The notes beneath the pieces are model-generated. The model did no database searches. It saw only the letters and a list, made by a program, of their open reading frames with translations, and had not been told where the DNA came from. This document shows, one piece after another, positions 18,606-28,300 of a stretch of 44,387 nt of DNA. Position 1 is the first letter of the stretch. The number at the start of each line of letters is the position of its first letter. The stretch is from CAZIVP01 sp964542915 (GTDB taxonomy: Bacteria; Calditrichota; Calditrichia; Calditrichales; Calditrichaceae), in contig CAZIVP010000024.1 of the NCBI GenBank assembly GCA_964542915.1, positions 1 to 44,387 on the forward strand. The letters are read 5' to 3'. The position numbers and the translations under genes were made by a program.

Positions 18606-18636
18606 GCCCTTTCGAATCGCCGAAAGGGCATTTTTT
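18606..18636 (+). terminator. Rho-independent terminator after the lamin-tail gene
   Basis: Stem GCCCTTTCG (18606-18614) with CGAAAGGGC (18621-18629), six-base loop, followed by ATTTTTT. It lies 23 nt after the stop codon. Confidence 0.9.
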
Positions 18637-18639
18637 ATA

Positions 18640-18978
18640 TCTTTCATATTTCACTTTTTATTGATCATATTGTTTTAAATCTGATTCTTTTGATTAATGT
18701 CAATACATTTCGGTCGATAACGGTTAGTATCTAGGGTGAAATTATTAACAACCGGCGTTTAAATAACGTATCAATTCAGGAGAACCCTTGGCAGCACAAG
18801 CCGTATCATTAATGTGGCAGATCAGCCTGTGGTTTTCAGGAAACCTTGGCGAATGTAATAATGAGGCATGCTTCAGGGGCATGGGGCAAAACAAAATGGA
18901 AATCAGAGAGAATTACAATAATTTCATGTTGAACACTAAATTAGAACAAAGAATAAAATTTATTAAAAGGAGTGAACG
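18640..18978. other. Long leader/intergenic region before the dockerin-like gene
   Basis: About 340 bases. It contains a weak 64-codon TTG-start frame (18788-18982) with AGGAG six bases upstream and a 4-base ATGA overlap with the next gene, plus a short inverted repeat (CCTG at 18826, CAGG at 18837). The peptide resembles nothing I know, so the stretch may be a structured untranslated leader. I could not match it to a riboswitch class. Confidence 0.35.
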
Positions 18979-20310
18979 ATGAAAATAAAATGGATTTTGT
19001 TAATTACGATGATGATTTCCGGCATGTTGTATGCTCAGACGACGTATCTTCAGGATGATTTTGAGGACGGAAATTTGGATGGGTGGAGTCAGAACGAACC
19101 CGGCGCCTGGGCTGCTTCCGATTCTTTGCCCATTAACGGAAACTATTCAATGCGACATAATATGGTCGATACGAGCGGCCACAGCTATCTCTATTCTTCA
19201 TTGAACGGATTGGATGTGGATTCCGGCGAGACCGTTTGGCGTTTCAATATTAAAACCGGCAGCTACGATCCCGATAACGTTCGAAAATTCTGGGCGTATT
19301 TAATGGTGCACGATACGACGGATGTGGACGGTTATGCGCTCGGCGTTAATCTATCCGGCCAATCGGACACGCTCACCCTCTGGAAAATGACCGGCAGTTC
19401 GGCCGACGGCATTGTGATTCAAAGTACGTTCAACTGGGATGCGAGTGAGTTGGTCGGCTTGCAAGTTACGCGTAACAGTCTTGGTTTATGGCAACTTCAT
19501 TACGATACGACGGGTAATTTTGATAATCTGACCTCTGCAGGAAGCGCGATAAATTCGGATTACAAGCAGGCCAATTATTTTGGTTTATCATACTATTTCA
19601 AAACGGCGGAAGCAGGCGCATTCTGGATGGATGATCTACTGGTTCAACAAAACAGTGAAGTCATTGTCGACACCAAACTGTTTCTCGAAGGTCCGTTTGA
19701 GGCGGATAGCATGTACACGCATTTGAATCAGGATGGCGTAATACCGTCGTCTCAACCGTATAACGCCGAGCCATGGACGTATACCGGTTTAGAAAAAACT
19801 TCCACTATTCCGAAAGAGGTTGTTGATTGGGTGCTTCTGGAACTGAGAAACGGCAGTGATTCGACAAGCCGTGTGGCAAGACGCGCCGGATTTTTACGTA
19901 AAGACGGCCGTATCGTCGATCTGGATGGCGCCAATCCCGTATCGTTTGCACCGGTTGACAGCGGCGACTATTACATCGTCATACAGCACCGCAACCATTT
20001 GGCTGTGATGAGCGCCCAACCACAAACGTTATCTATGTCCACAACGCTTTATGACTTCAGTACCTCCGCAGACCAGGCTTACGGTTTTGAACCTATGAAG
20101 GAACTAAATGGCTCTGTGTATGGTTTGTATGCCGGAGACGCCAACGGCAACGGCCAGGTTCAAACCGATGATAAGAATGAAATCTGGAGCAATGAGGTCG
20201 GTTTGGCCGGTTATAAAGATTCCGATTTTAATTTGAACGGTCAGGTTCAAACCGATGATAAAAACAATCTTTGGAAGGTAAATGTAGGTAAAGGTACACA
20301 GGTACCCTAA
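18979..20310 (+). CDS. Secreted protein with C-terminal dockerin-like repeats
   Basis: A 443-residue exported protein; the signal peptide ends about residue 20 (GMLYAQ). The N-terminal half (about 22-225) resembles a concanavalin-like jelly roll (DDFEDGNLDGWSQ). The next module (about 230-375; VDWVLLELR, FLRKDGRIVDLDG, YYIVIQHRNHLAVMS) recurs in secreted proteins of related phyla but has no function I can name. The C-terminus holds two dockerin/EF-hand-like loops (GDANGNGQVQTDDKN and SDFNLNGQVQTDDKN), expected to bind calcium. It lacks the YPNPFNP sorting tail of its neighbours. ATG at 18979 has AAAAGGAG seven bases upstream. The cohesin-like gene begins 43 nt downstream. Confidence 0.85.
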   Translation: MKIKWILLITMMISGMLYAQTTYLQDDFEDGNLDGWSQNEPGAWAASDSLPINGNYSMRHNMVDTSGHSYLYSSLNGLDVDSGETVWRFNIKTGSYDPDNVRKFWAYLMVHDTTDVDGYALGVNLSGQSDTLTLWKMTGSSADGIVIQSTFNWDASELVGLQVTRNSLGLWQLHYDTTGNFDNLTSAGSAINSDYKQANYFGLSYYFKTAEAGAFWMDDLLVQQNSEVIVDTKLFLEGPFEADSMYTHLNQDGVIPSSQPYNAEPWTYTGLEKTSTIPKEVVDWVLLELRNGSDSTSRVARRAGFLRKDGRIVDLDGANPVSFAPVDSGDYYIVIQHRNHLAVMSAQPQTLSMSTTLYDFSTSADQAYGFEPMKELNGSVYGLYAGDANGNGQVQTDDKNEIWSNEVGLAGYKDSDFNLNGQVQTDDKNNLWKVNVGKGTQVP

Positions 20311-20353
20311 ATAAAAATGAAAATAAAGTAAAACCTATCAAGGAGAACATATA

Positions 20354-21235
20354 ATGAAAAAGTTATTGATGCTACTGTTTATCTTGCTGTTGAGCAAGGG
20401 GCTGTTGGCCACAGGCATCGAATTCACATTTGCCAATGGATTGGTCTCGGGCTCCGAGACTAAATATTATGAGTTCGATGTTATGGCTCAGGCAACGAAT
20501 GAAGATTCCACCCGACTCGGTGATAACCAGGTTTATATTAATTACAACACAGCCGGCTTTGGGGAGGCCATCGCCAATAACGGCAAGGTTACCGTTGAAA
20601 AGGGAACGTTATTAGAGGGTGGAAGCGCACCGTCATTTTACTATGAGATTATCAATGTGGTGGATAATACTGCTTCTAAAATAGCCATTACTACCGAATA
20701 TAACTATCCCGATTATCCTGAATATGGCAACGAGTTGACATCGACGCCGCAACAACTGCTCCACATTACAATCGAGATTGCGGATACGAACGAAACCGCC
20801 GGACTCTCATTTGATGAGGCGCTTATGGACGGGCAACAGTTCCAATCCGATAATACTCAGAGTTATAGTCCGGTTGTTGCAACCGACACAGATGATAACC
20901 CCTTGAATCCTGAACCGAGTGCCCTTGTAAGCAAGGATAATTCCGGTATACCCGACCATTTCGCATTGAAGCCGAACTATCCCAACCCCTTTAATCCTGT
21001 AACCACGTTGCGTTTTGACGTCCCCCATCAAACCGCCAATTTGGAGTTAACCATTTATGATGTTCTGGGCCGTAACGTACGTACGCTCTACGAAGGCAGT
21101 ATAGAGGCGGGAACCTATGAATATCAGTGGAATGGCCGCAACCGGCAGGGGGAACGCATGCCAACCGGCGTTTATTTTGCCGTCATGAAAACATCGGAAT
21201 ATTCTCAGGCCATTAAAATGATGTTGGTGAAATAA
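20354..21235 (+). CDS. Secreted cohesin-like protein with type IX-type sorting tail
   Basis: A 293-residue protein with a signal peptide (about residues 1-19, GLLA). The next region (about 20-165; YYEFDVMAQAT, LGDNQVYINYNTAGFG, LLHITIEIAD) looks like a cohesin-type or related jelly-roll beta domain. The match is by pattern only. A linker leads to the C-terminal module with YPNPFNPVT and KMMLVK, so it should be exported across the outer membrane or displayed. It follows the dockerin-like gene by 43 nt with a good AAGGAGA ribosome binding site and shares its terminator, so the two are probably one operon. The plausible role is a surface receptor for the dockerin-like neighbour, which is inference. 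Confidence 0.8.
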   Translation: MKKLLMLLFILLLSKGLLATGIEFTFANGLVSGSETKYYEFDVMAQATNEDSTRLGDNQVYINYNTAGFGEAIANNGKVTVEKGTLLEGGSAPSFYYEIINVVDNTASKIAITTEYNYPDYPEYGNELTSTPQQLLHITIEIADTNETAGLSFDEALMDGQQFQSDNTQSYSPVVATDTDDNPLNPEPSALVSKDNSGIPDHFALKPNYPNPFNPVTTLRFDVPHQTANLELTIYDVLGRNVRTLYEGSIEAGTYEYQWNGRNRQGERMPTGVYFAVMKTSEYSQAIKMMLVK

Positions 21236-21274
21236 GGAATCATGTCCAACACTCATTTTTTGCGCTGGCATCAA

Positions 21275-21305
21275 AGGCTACATGCATTAGTGTGTAGCCT
21301 TTTTA
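21275..21305 (+). terminator. Rho-independent terminator after the cohesin-like gene
   Basis: Stem AGGCTACA (21275-21282) with TGTAGCCT (21293-21300), followed by TTTTATTTT. The minus-strand tail is poorer, so it serves mainly the plus-strand operon. Confidence 0.85.
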
Positions 21306-21343
21306 TTTTCAGAAAATACAATAACCGGGAATCATCTCTTGTG

Positions 21344-22222
21344 TCAATCTTGTTTGACAGGCAACGCAAACCGTCGCAATCCTTCCCAGACCATTTTTTG
21401 GGAAATCGGTAACGGCGGCGCTTTTTGCGAATGCTCTATAGGCGCCCATGGCTGCTTGTCACGGTAGCTTAATATATGTAAAGCACAGGCCGGGGTATCG
21501 CCCTGAGCAAACAGGGCGCGGCGATGCCCATTGTTGTTTTCGATTAAATCCACAATCATTACGGCATGCCCGTTTTTCCCTTTCTTAACGATAAAATCCC
21601 CGATACGAAGATTTTTAAGCTCCACGTTCTTGTAATAGTGATAGAATGTTTGCGTATTGGAATAGTAGTAAATCGTTCTTAAGAAACGGTTGATGGCGTC
21701 GGATGTGTCTGCTGAGGGCGTCGCTTCTTTTTTAAGGCGAAAGTGCAAGCCAGAAAACGAAGGGCGTAAACCGCTTTGCCATTGTTGCAGAGAGAACATC
21801 AAACCGTCTGGCAGGGGAAACCGGATTGAAGCATAATTGTTATGGGCGCTTAAATAATCCGAATATAAAAATATTAGAATATCCATGCATTGCAGCATTT
21901 TTTCGCCGTTTATTTCCATTGCAATGACTGCAGCCAAAGCCGAGTCTTTTGGGGATACATGAACGCGACCGCGATAATCTTTAACCGCATCGCCTTTCGG
22001 ACGAAGCGGAAGACCGCGTAAATATTCTGCGAAGCTTCCTTCCTTTACCGGGACGCGGTAGTATCCTTCCGGCGGCTTGAAGCGTTCTTTAACGGTGGCG
22101 ACCGGGTTAGAACGATCAATGGCGACCTGAGATAAAATCCAAGCCGGGTTGAATAAGAAATAAAGTAAAAGAATCGGCCTGATCACGTTTTTATCAACGC
22201 TCAATAGTGAAACGGTCCGCAT
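21344..22222 (-). CDS. DUF4846 family protein
   Basis: A 292-residue protein matching DUF4846. The signature is ERFKPPEGYYRVPV, then SFAEYLRGLPLRP, a central ALAAVIAMEINGEKMLQCMD and the late segment GDFIVKKGKNGHAVMIVDL. A hydrophobic stretch (about residues 14-31) suggests export or membrane anchoring. The function of the family is not known to me. The 'GxxxxxxGKNGHAVMIVD' part resembles the histidine region of NlpC/P60-like papain folds, but I see no matching nucleophile. The ATG at 22222 overlaps the omega-amidase gene by 29 nt with a weak GGAAAG site; TTG 22204 is an alternative. It is the last gene of a tightly packed four-gene operon. Confidence 0.8.
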   Translation of the reverse strand: MRTVSLLSVDKNVIRPILLLYFLFNPAWILSQVAIDRSNPVATVKERFKPPEGYYRVPVKEGSFAEYLRGLPLRPKGDAVKDYRGRVHVSPKDSALAAVIAMEINGEKMLQCMDILIFLYSDYLSAHNNYASIRFPLPDGLMFSLQQWQSGLRPSFSGLHFRLKKEATPSADTSDAINRFLRTIYYYSNTQTFYHYYKNVELKNLRIGDFIVKKGKNGHAVMIVDLIENNNGHRRALFAQGDTPACALHILSYRDKQPWAPIEHSQKAPPLPISQKMVWEGLRRFALPVKQD

Positions 22223-22973
22223 CTTTCCAGGCCGGAAATTTTTCGCGATACGTTTCTAATGTGTGGGCCGATAACCGACAGGATTCGATACCTTCGCGGC
22301 TACGTAAATCACAAACGGTGTGTCCAATGGGATCAATGACCATGGAATCGCCCGTATATTGAATGCCCTGCCCATCGGTTCCAATGCGATTGACGCCTGC
22401 AACATAACATTGATTTTCAATAGCCCGGGCGGTTAATAGTGTTTTCCAGTGATGGATACGTCTTTCCGGCCAGTTGGCAATAAAAATTGCCAGGTCGAAT
22501 TCCAGATTATAATTACGAGTCCAAACCGGGAAACGCAGATCATAACAGATGAATGGTCTTACCCGCCATCCATGAACCTCTGTTGATACGCGTTCTTCTC
22601 CGGCTTGATATATCTCGTTTTCCTGGGCCATCCGGAACAAATGGGCCTTATCATACTGCCAAAAACGGCCGTCAGGTTTAACCCAGTACAGGCGATTGAA
22701 AAACCGGTTTCTATCGCGTACAATAATACTCCCGGTAATATCGGCGTTAGTTCTTTGCGCCTGACTTTTCATCCACTGCATTGTGGGCCCATCCGGCGGT
22801 TCTGCTAAAGCTTCCGCCGACATACTGAAACCTGTACTAAACATTTCCGGCAGAATAATCAAACGACTGGAGTCATCCATGTTGGCAAGGCGCGCTTCCA
22901 GTTGCGAGCGGTTTTTTTCAATATTTTCCCAGGCCAGATCGGCCTGAATGAGTGTGATCGTTAAATCTTGCAT
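22194..22973 (-). CDS. Omega-amidase / carbon-nitrogen hydrolase (YafV/Nit2-like)
   Basis: A 259-residue cytoplasmic enzyme of the nitrilase superfamily. The catalytic triad is visible as Glu43 (LPEMF), Lys109 (YDKAHLF) and Cys143 (ICYDLRFP). YafV/Nit2-type enzymes hydrolyse the amide of 2-oxoglutaramate or 2-oxosuccinamate, the products of glutamine or asparagine transamination. The aminotransferase gene directly upstream overlaps it by 13 nt, and the pairing matches the glutamine transaminase/omega-amidase pathway used in methionine salvage. The ribosome binding site GGAGAACGTCT lies within the upstream gene. Assignment is strong from motifs and context; the preferred amide is inferred. Confidence 0.92.
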   Translation of the reverse strand: MQDLTITLIQADLAWENIEKNRSQLEARLANMDDSSRLIILPEMFSTGFSMSAEALAEPPDGPTMQWMKSQAQRTNADITGSIIVRDRNRFFNRLYWVKPDGRFWQYDKAHLFRMAQENEIYQAGEERVSTEVHGWRVRPFICYDLRFPVWTRNYNLEFDLAIFIANWPERRIHHWKTLLTARAIENQCYVAGVNRIGTDGQGIQYTGDSMVIDPIGHTVCDLRSREGIESCRLSAHTLETYREKFPAWKDADRFTIER

Positions 22974-24115
22974 AGACGTTCTCCGGCTTCCTGTATGGTT
23001 TGATCTTTTTTAGCAAAACAAAATCGTATGAACCGTTGGTTCGGCGCTTCTCTGTAAAAAGGAGAGAGCGGTACGGCTGCGACTTTGTGATCGGTTATCA
23101 GTTTTTTTACAAACGACATATCATCCAGATCGGAAATATCGGAGTAATCGGCCAATTGAAAATAAGCGCCCTGGCAATCCAGAAGTCTGAAAGAAGAATT
23201 CTGCAAGACGGATCTGAAATGATCGCGTTTTTGTTGATAAAAATCCTTAAGTTGCAGGTAAAGTGATTCATCCTCTAGAATATCGGCGTAAGCATGTTGT
23301 ATCGGCGTATTAACGGCGTATGTGATAAATTGGTGTATCTTACGGAATTCTGACGTTAATGATCGCGGCGCTGCACAATAACCTATCTTCCAACCGGTTG
23401 TATGGTAAGTTTTTCCGAAAGAACTGATAACCAGGCTCCGTCCGGCCAACCCGGGATAACGACATACGCTCTCATGACGGCGTCCGTCGAACAGGATATG
23501 CTCGTATACTTCGTCGCTTATAACGATGATATCCGTTCCTTCGGTAATGTCGACGAGTTGTTGCATGTCGCTTGGCTTCCATATATTACCCGTCGGATTA
23601 TGGGGCGTATTTAATATGATGAGGCGCGTTTTGTCCGAAATAGCCGCTTTCACAGCCGACCAATTTACGCTGAAATCGGAAGGGCGTAACGGTATAAAGA
23701 CCGGACGACCGCCGCTGTATTCCACTACGGGTGCATAGGCATCGTAGGCGGGTTCAAGCACAATGGCTTCGTCTGCGGGATGGGTGAAGGCTGTTATAGC
23801 GGCGTAAAGCGCTTCGGTTGCTCCTGCGGTAATCGTTATTTCATTTTCCGGATCGTATTTACGCCCATACTGCTTTTCCATTTTTCCAGCCAATTTTTCC
23901 CGTAATGCATATACGCCCGCCATGGGCGCATACTGGTTATCACCACGCTGCATATAATGAGCAACACGTTCGATCAGCCTGGGATGGCTGTTAAAGTCGG
24001 GGAATCCCTGAGAGAGATTCAATGCCTGGTGTTTGTTTGCCAGTTGCGTCATCACGGCGAAGATTGATGTCTGCAACTTCGGATGTTTGGATCGGAACGT
24101 CGGTGTGGTTTGCAT
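22961..24115 (-). CDS. Pyridoxal-phosphate aminotransferase (YbdL/glutamine transaminase K type)
   Basis: A 384-residue class I/II fold-I aminotransferase. It has the family start TSIFAVMTQLANKHQALNLSQGFPDF, NTPHNPTGN (Asn173), Asp201 in ISDEVYEH and the PLP lysine Lys235 in SSFGKTYHTTGWKIGY. The YbdL-type members transaminate methionine or 2-oxo-4-methylthiobutyrate; glutamine transaminase K members use glutamine as donor. The adjacent omega-amidase supports glutamine as donor, since that enzyme removes the oxoglutaramate formed. It starts 3 nt after the stop of the membrane-protein gene. MtnE-like methionine salvage or methionine catabolism are both possible; no other salvage genes are in the window. 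Confidence 0.92.
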   Translation of the reverse strand: MQTTPTFRSKHPKLQTSIFAVMTQLANKHQALNLSQGFPDFNSHPRLIERVAHYMQRGDNQYAPMAGVYALREKLAGKMEKQYGRKYDPENEITITAGATEALYAAITAFTHPADEAIVLEPAYDAYAPVVEYSGGRPVFIPLRPSDFSVNWSAVKAAISDKTRLIILNTPHNPTGNIWKPSDMQQLVDITEGTDIIVISDEVYEHILFDGRRHESVCRYPGLAGRSLVISSFGKTYHTTGWKIGYCAAPRSLTSEFRKIHQFITYAVNTPIQHAYADILEDESLYLQLKDFYQQKRDHFRSVLQNSSFRLLDCQGAYFQLADYSDISDLDDMSFVKKLITDHKVAAVPLSPFYREAPNQRFIRFCFAKKDQTIQEAGERLCKI

Positions 24116-24118
24116 CGC

Positions 24119-24574
24119 TTATACGGAGTCCTTTCGATTCTGTTTTTTATCGATATTTTCAAATGCTGTTACGAACGCGAGTCCCAAAAGGTAAAATGCC
24201 ATCCAGAATCCCGACAGACCGCGGAGCTTGTTAAAAGACAAGCTCAGGTCGAAATACCCTGCTTTGCCTTTAAAATCCATAATGAATAAGAAATTGACCA
24301 GGGCATAAACCAATATAAAATAGGTGAGATATTTAAACCATTCCGGTAAATTATTAAAGGCATGTTTCCAGGGATTGGTTTTGTGGTCGAGCTGAAGGAT
24401 GCCTTTTAGATAATGACTCGTCTGAAGCCAGCTAATGAGCATGCCGGCCGTTAAAATCATTACAATCGTCATGGGAATCAAGTAAACCCTTAGAACGCTG
24501 AGTATGTGAAAAAAAATACTGATCGTAAATGCAATAACGGTAAAAACGCGAAAAGACGCAGGACGCATTTGCAT
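24119..24574 (-). CDS. Small integral membrane protein, unknown function
   Basis: A protein of about 151 residues with four predicted transmembrane helices (VFTVIAFTISIFFHIL, IPMTIVMILTAGMLIS, FKYLTYFILVYALVNF and SGFWMAFYLLGLAFV). I do not recognise a family. The frame is open to 24799, but the first 75 codons look non-coding (many Asn/Cys and no hydrophobic pattern), so I prefer the ATG at 24574 or 24567; neither has a strong ribosome binding site. Its stop is 3 nt before the aminotransferase start, so it leads the operon with the aminotransferase, omega-amidase and DUF4846 genes. Confidence 0.6.
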   Translation of the reverse strand: MQMRPASFRVFTVIAFTISIFFHILSVLRVYLIPMTIVMILTAGMLISWLQTSHYLKGILQLDHKTNPWKHAFNNLPEWFKYLTYFILVYALVNFLFIMDFKGKAGYFDLSLSFNKLRGLSGFWMAFYLLGLAFVTAFENIDKKQNRKDSV

Positions 24575-24933
24575 AATAATCACATCCCATTTATTGTTAA
24601 TGGTTGCATTCTGGTTGTAACGAAATAATGTTTTTAATTTGTATTGTCCCAAAAAATCGAAACATCCGGAATTTGAACTGTTTAGTAAACATTTATACAT
24701 CATGATGTGAAGGTTTTGCAAACGCCGCGGCATGAATTCCGGTTCCTGCATACGAATTGAGAAGAATTGCATACAGCGCACCGATACAATCCAATTCAAT
24801 CATTCCTTTTGGTTTAAGACGGGTTCGTGTTTACATGCCTATCCGATTGTTTTTGGAATCAAACAAAAACTAAGATAATTTGAACAGGATACCGTAAAAA
24901 ATCAAATTATGTCCACAACGAAGAAGATTCATA
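24575..24933. other. Divergent intergenic region
   Basis: About 360 AT-rich bases between the membrane-protein start (minus) and the DUF1893 start (plus). It must hold both promoters. I see no convincing ORF or RNA gene. Confidence 0.5.
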
Positions 24934-25323
24934 ATGGAACACAGCCTTGAATTATACCAATCCGGAAAGCTCATTTTTTATGATGACGGCGCCTGGCTGC
25001 ATCCCATGTTTAAATTGGAACGTTATCTTAAAAGGGAAGATATTACATTACAGGCGTTAGAGCTGCGTGATAAAATTGTGGGCAGGGCCGCTGCGCTTAT
25101 TACGGTTTACTTTGGCATCAAACAAATATACGCTGTGGTATTGAGCGAACCCGCCCGGGAGGCGCTCGATCATCATCGCGTCCGTTATGATTATGAACAA
25201 GTGGTGGAAAGCATCAATTGCAAAACAGAGCAATTGTTGATTGATGAATTGGATCCTCGAAGGGCTTATGAGATCATTCGCCGGCGCGTCGACTCCATTT
25301 CAGGCCATGCCGCATCGAAATAA
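24934..25323 (+). CDS. DUF1893 domain protein
   Basis: A 129-residue cytoplasmic protein matching DUF1893. Seen are the LELYQSGKLIFYDDG start, ELRDKIVGRAAALITVYFGIKQIYAVVLSEPA in the middle and the SINCKTEQLLIDELDP end. Many family members have a CPME sequence near the C-terminus; here it is replaced by LLIDELDP. The biochemical function is not known to me. Its ribosome binding site is weak. It converges with the histidine kinase gene, only 29 nt separating the stops. Confidence 0.78.
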   Translation: MEHSLELYQSGKLIFYDDGAWLHPMFKLERYLKREDITLQALELRDKIVGRAAALITVYFGIKQIYAVVLSEPAREALDHHRVRYDYEQVVESINCKTEQLLIDELDPRRAYEIIRRRVDSISGHAASK

Positions 25324-25343
25324 AAGCCTTCGCCTATTACAAT

Positions 25344-25361
25344 TCGGATTCGTTAATCCGA
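25344..25361. terminator. Possible hairpin at the DUF1893/kinase convergent junction
   Basis: Perfect 7-bp inverted repeat TCGGATT-CGTT-AATCCGA. It covers the kinase stop codon and starts 20 nt after the DUF1893 stop. There is no T-run on either strand, so it is weak as an intrinsic terminator. Confidence 0.3.
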
Positions 25362-28300
25362 CACACGCGTCGTATCCAGAATTTGCCGGACTTTTTGTGA
25401 TAATTGCTGCAGCGAATATGGTTTGTTGATAAAATTGTTCTGCTCTTTGCTAAGATTACCTTTGTGGCGCATATGTTTGTCGGAATATCCGGAACTGAAT
25501 AAAATAGGGGTATCGATCTTCAGCTTTTTGACTTGTTTGGCTAATTCGAATCCATCCATTTCCGGCATAACAATATCGGTGATAATCAGAGCGGGTTTTT
25601 CTTTTGATTTTTTAATAATTTTCAAGGCTTCTTTCCCGTTATTGCTTGAAATAATTTGATAGCCCATCTGTTCGAGGGCGCTGCAAATAAAATCGCGGAC
25701 GGAGTCTTCATCCTCCACCACTAAAATAGGCTCTGAACCACCTACAATCTCATTCAGCGATGGTCGGTCTTTTTTCTCTTCTTGAATATTTACAACGGAT
25801 GGCCAGTAAATCTTGAAGCGGGTGCCCTGCCTGGGTTCGCTGTAAACTTCGATATGACCGCCGTTTTGCTTAACGATACCGTAAACCGTCGCGAGACCCA
25901 AGCCGGTCCCTTCCTCTTTGCCTTTGGTTGTAAAAAAAGGCTCGAATATTTTCCGGCGCGTTGCTTCATCCATGCCGATGCCCGTATCCGTTATCGAAAG
26001 GCACACGTAATCGTTTTTGCGCAATCCGATAATATTCTTTGATTTGTTTTCATCAATAAAAATTTGATCGGTTTCGATGGTAATTTTTTTGTTGGCGGCT
26101 TTCTGCGATTTCTGATTGATGGCATCGCGGGCATTGATGATCAAGTTTATCAGAATTTGTTCCATTTGTGCCGGATCTGCCATGATCTCATTAATATCCT
26201 CCTGCAGGCTGTAGTTGAGATCGATATCCTCGCCGATAATACGGCTGAGCATACCGTCCAAGTCGGTGATGAGATGGTTTAAATTAAGCAGCTTTGGATC
26301 ATTGACCTGTTTGCGACTGAAGGCAAGTAATTGCGAGACCAGCTTGCTGGCGCGATGACCGGCCTGCTGTATCTGATGGATATGCTTAAAACGGGCGTCT
26401 GTCTCATCAATTTTATTTACGAGTAATTCGGCGTAACCGTTTATGACGGTCAAAATATTATTAAAGTCGTGTGCGATACCGCCTGCCAACTGTCCGATTG
26501 ATTCGAGTTTTTGGGCTTGATTAAGCTGTTCCTGCAGTTTGCGTTCGTTGGTGACGTCGCGCTTAACCGCCGCAAAATTGATGAATGAACCACGGCTGTC
26601 CTTTATCGGAAATATGGCGGCGTCTTCGTAAAAAAGAGTGCCGTCTTTCTTTTGATTAATGAATTGTCCGCTCCATGAATGTCCCGCACGCACGGTCTTC
26701 CATAGTTGTTGGTAGTATTCCTTGGGGTGTCTGCCGCTTTTGAGTATGGAGGGTTTTTGACCAACAACCTCTTCTTTGGAATAGCCGGTCGTCATTTCAA
26801 AGGCAGGATTGACGTATTCGATAACTCCTTTCAAATCGGTAATGATAACCGCTTCGCTGGCCTGGTCCACCACCGATGCCAGGCGCGCTAATGCGTCTTC
26901 CGCATGTTTTCGTTCACTAATGTCATTAAATACCATTTGCGCTGCACTCTGGCCGCGGTAGTTGATTCGGGTTTCCATGACTTCCACATTGATGACGTGT
27001 CCGTCCATCCTTACGAATTTGATCTCTTTGCTGTGGTAGGTTGTCTCGGATTTGTCGGAACGGTTTTCACGATGTTGCCATTCATGGATGTAGTTGGGAT
27101 GGATGATCTGGCTTAATTGTTTACCCAGAAAATCGAGGGAAGACTGACCTGCTAAAGTTTTGATGGCCTTCGTATTCAGAAAGGTGATGGTTCCGCCGGT
27201 ATGGATCAGAATCGAAACCGGCGACGATTCCACCAGGGCGCGGTAACGGCGTTCACTCTCCTTAAGAGCCATTTCCGCTTTTTTCCGGGAGGTGATATCG
27301 GCCTGCGTGCCAATAATACGTGCCGGACTGCCGTCCGCTTTCCAGTCCATAACTTTTCCGCGATCCAGTATCCATTTGTAATAACCGTTTTTGCATCGCG
27401 CCCGGTATTCGTGTGAAAAATTGATGTGAACGCCCTCGATATTTTCCTGACGCGCCTTCAGGAATGAGTCGCGGTCATTCGGGTGGATGAGGTCTACCAG
27501 ATCATCGATGCTATCGGGCAATTCGTCTTCTTCAAATCCAAGGATCTCCTTAAACCGCTTGGATCGGAAAATGCGGTCATTTTCGAGATCATATTCCCAC
27601 ACGCCTTCGCCGTTTCCTTCAAGGGCGTAGCGCCAGCGCGCTTCGCTTCTTTTTAGCGCTTCTTCCGCTTTTCGCCGTTCGGTAATATCGGTGATGAACC
27701 CCTCGATCGATACCGGGCTCTCACGATGTGTTTGGGTATAGACGCCGCGCCCCGTCTCCATCACATATCGAATTTGATTTCGGGCGTTACGGATGCGGTA
27801 TGAAATTCGATACGTATGTTTACTCTTTAAGGCATTTTGCCGGTCCTGAAAGACGGAATCGCGATCTTCCGATATGATTAAATTATTATAATTTATGTTA
27901 TCGCCGGTTGTAAAATCGGCGTGCTTATAACCTGTTACCTCTTTACAACCTTCGCTAACAAACTCCGCTGTCAAACGCTCATCGTTTCTGAAGCGAAATA
28001 CCATACCGGGCAGATTGCTGAGAAGCGTGGAGATAAATCGTTCGTTTTCTTCCAGTTTTTTTTGGGCATAAACGCGATCGGTAATATCCTGCAAAATCCC
28101 GAGAGAGCCAATGACGCTTTTGTGCTCGTCGTCCCACAAAGGTACACTGCTGTCGCTCAACCATTTCTCTTCGTTGTTTGGTAATATTAAGCGCAAATCG
28201 ACCCGGTAACGTTCGAGTTTTCCCTCTTTGAAAAGCCGGTTATATTCATAAGGATCATTGGTTATGTCGGGATCGCGAACCACGATTTCGCGGGTGATAT

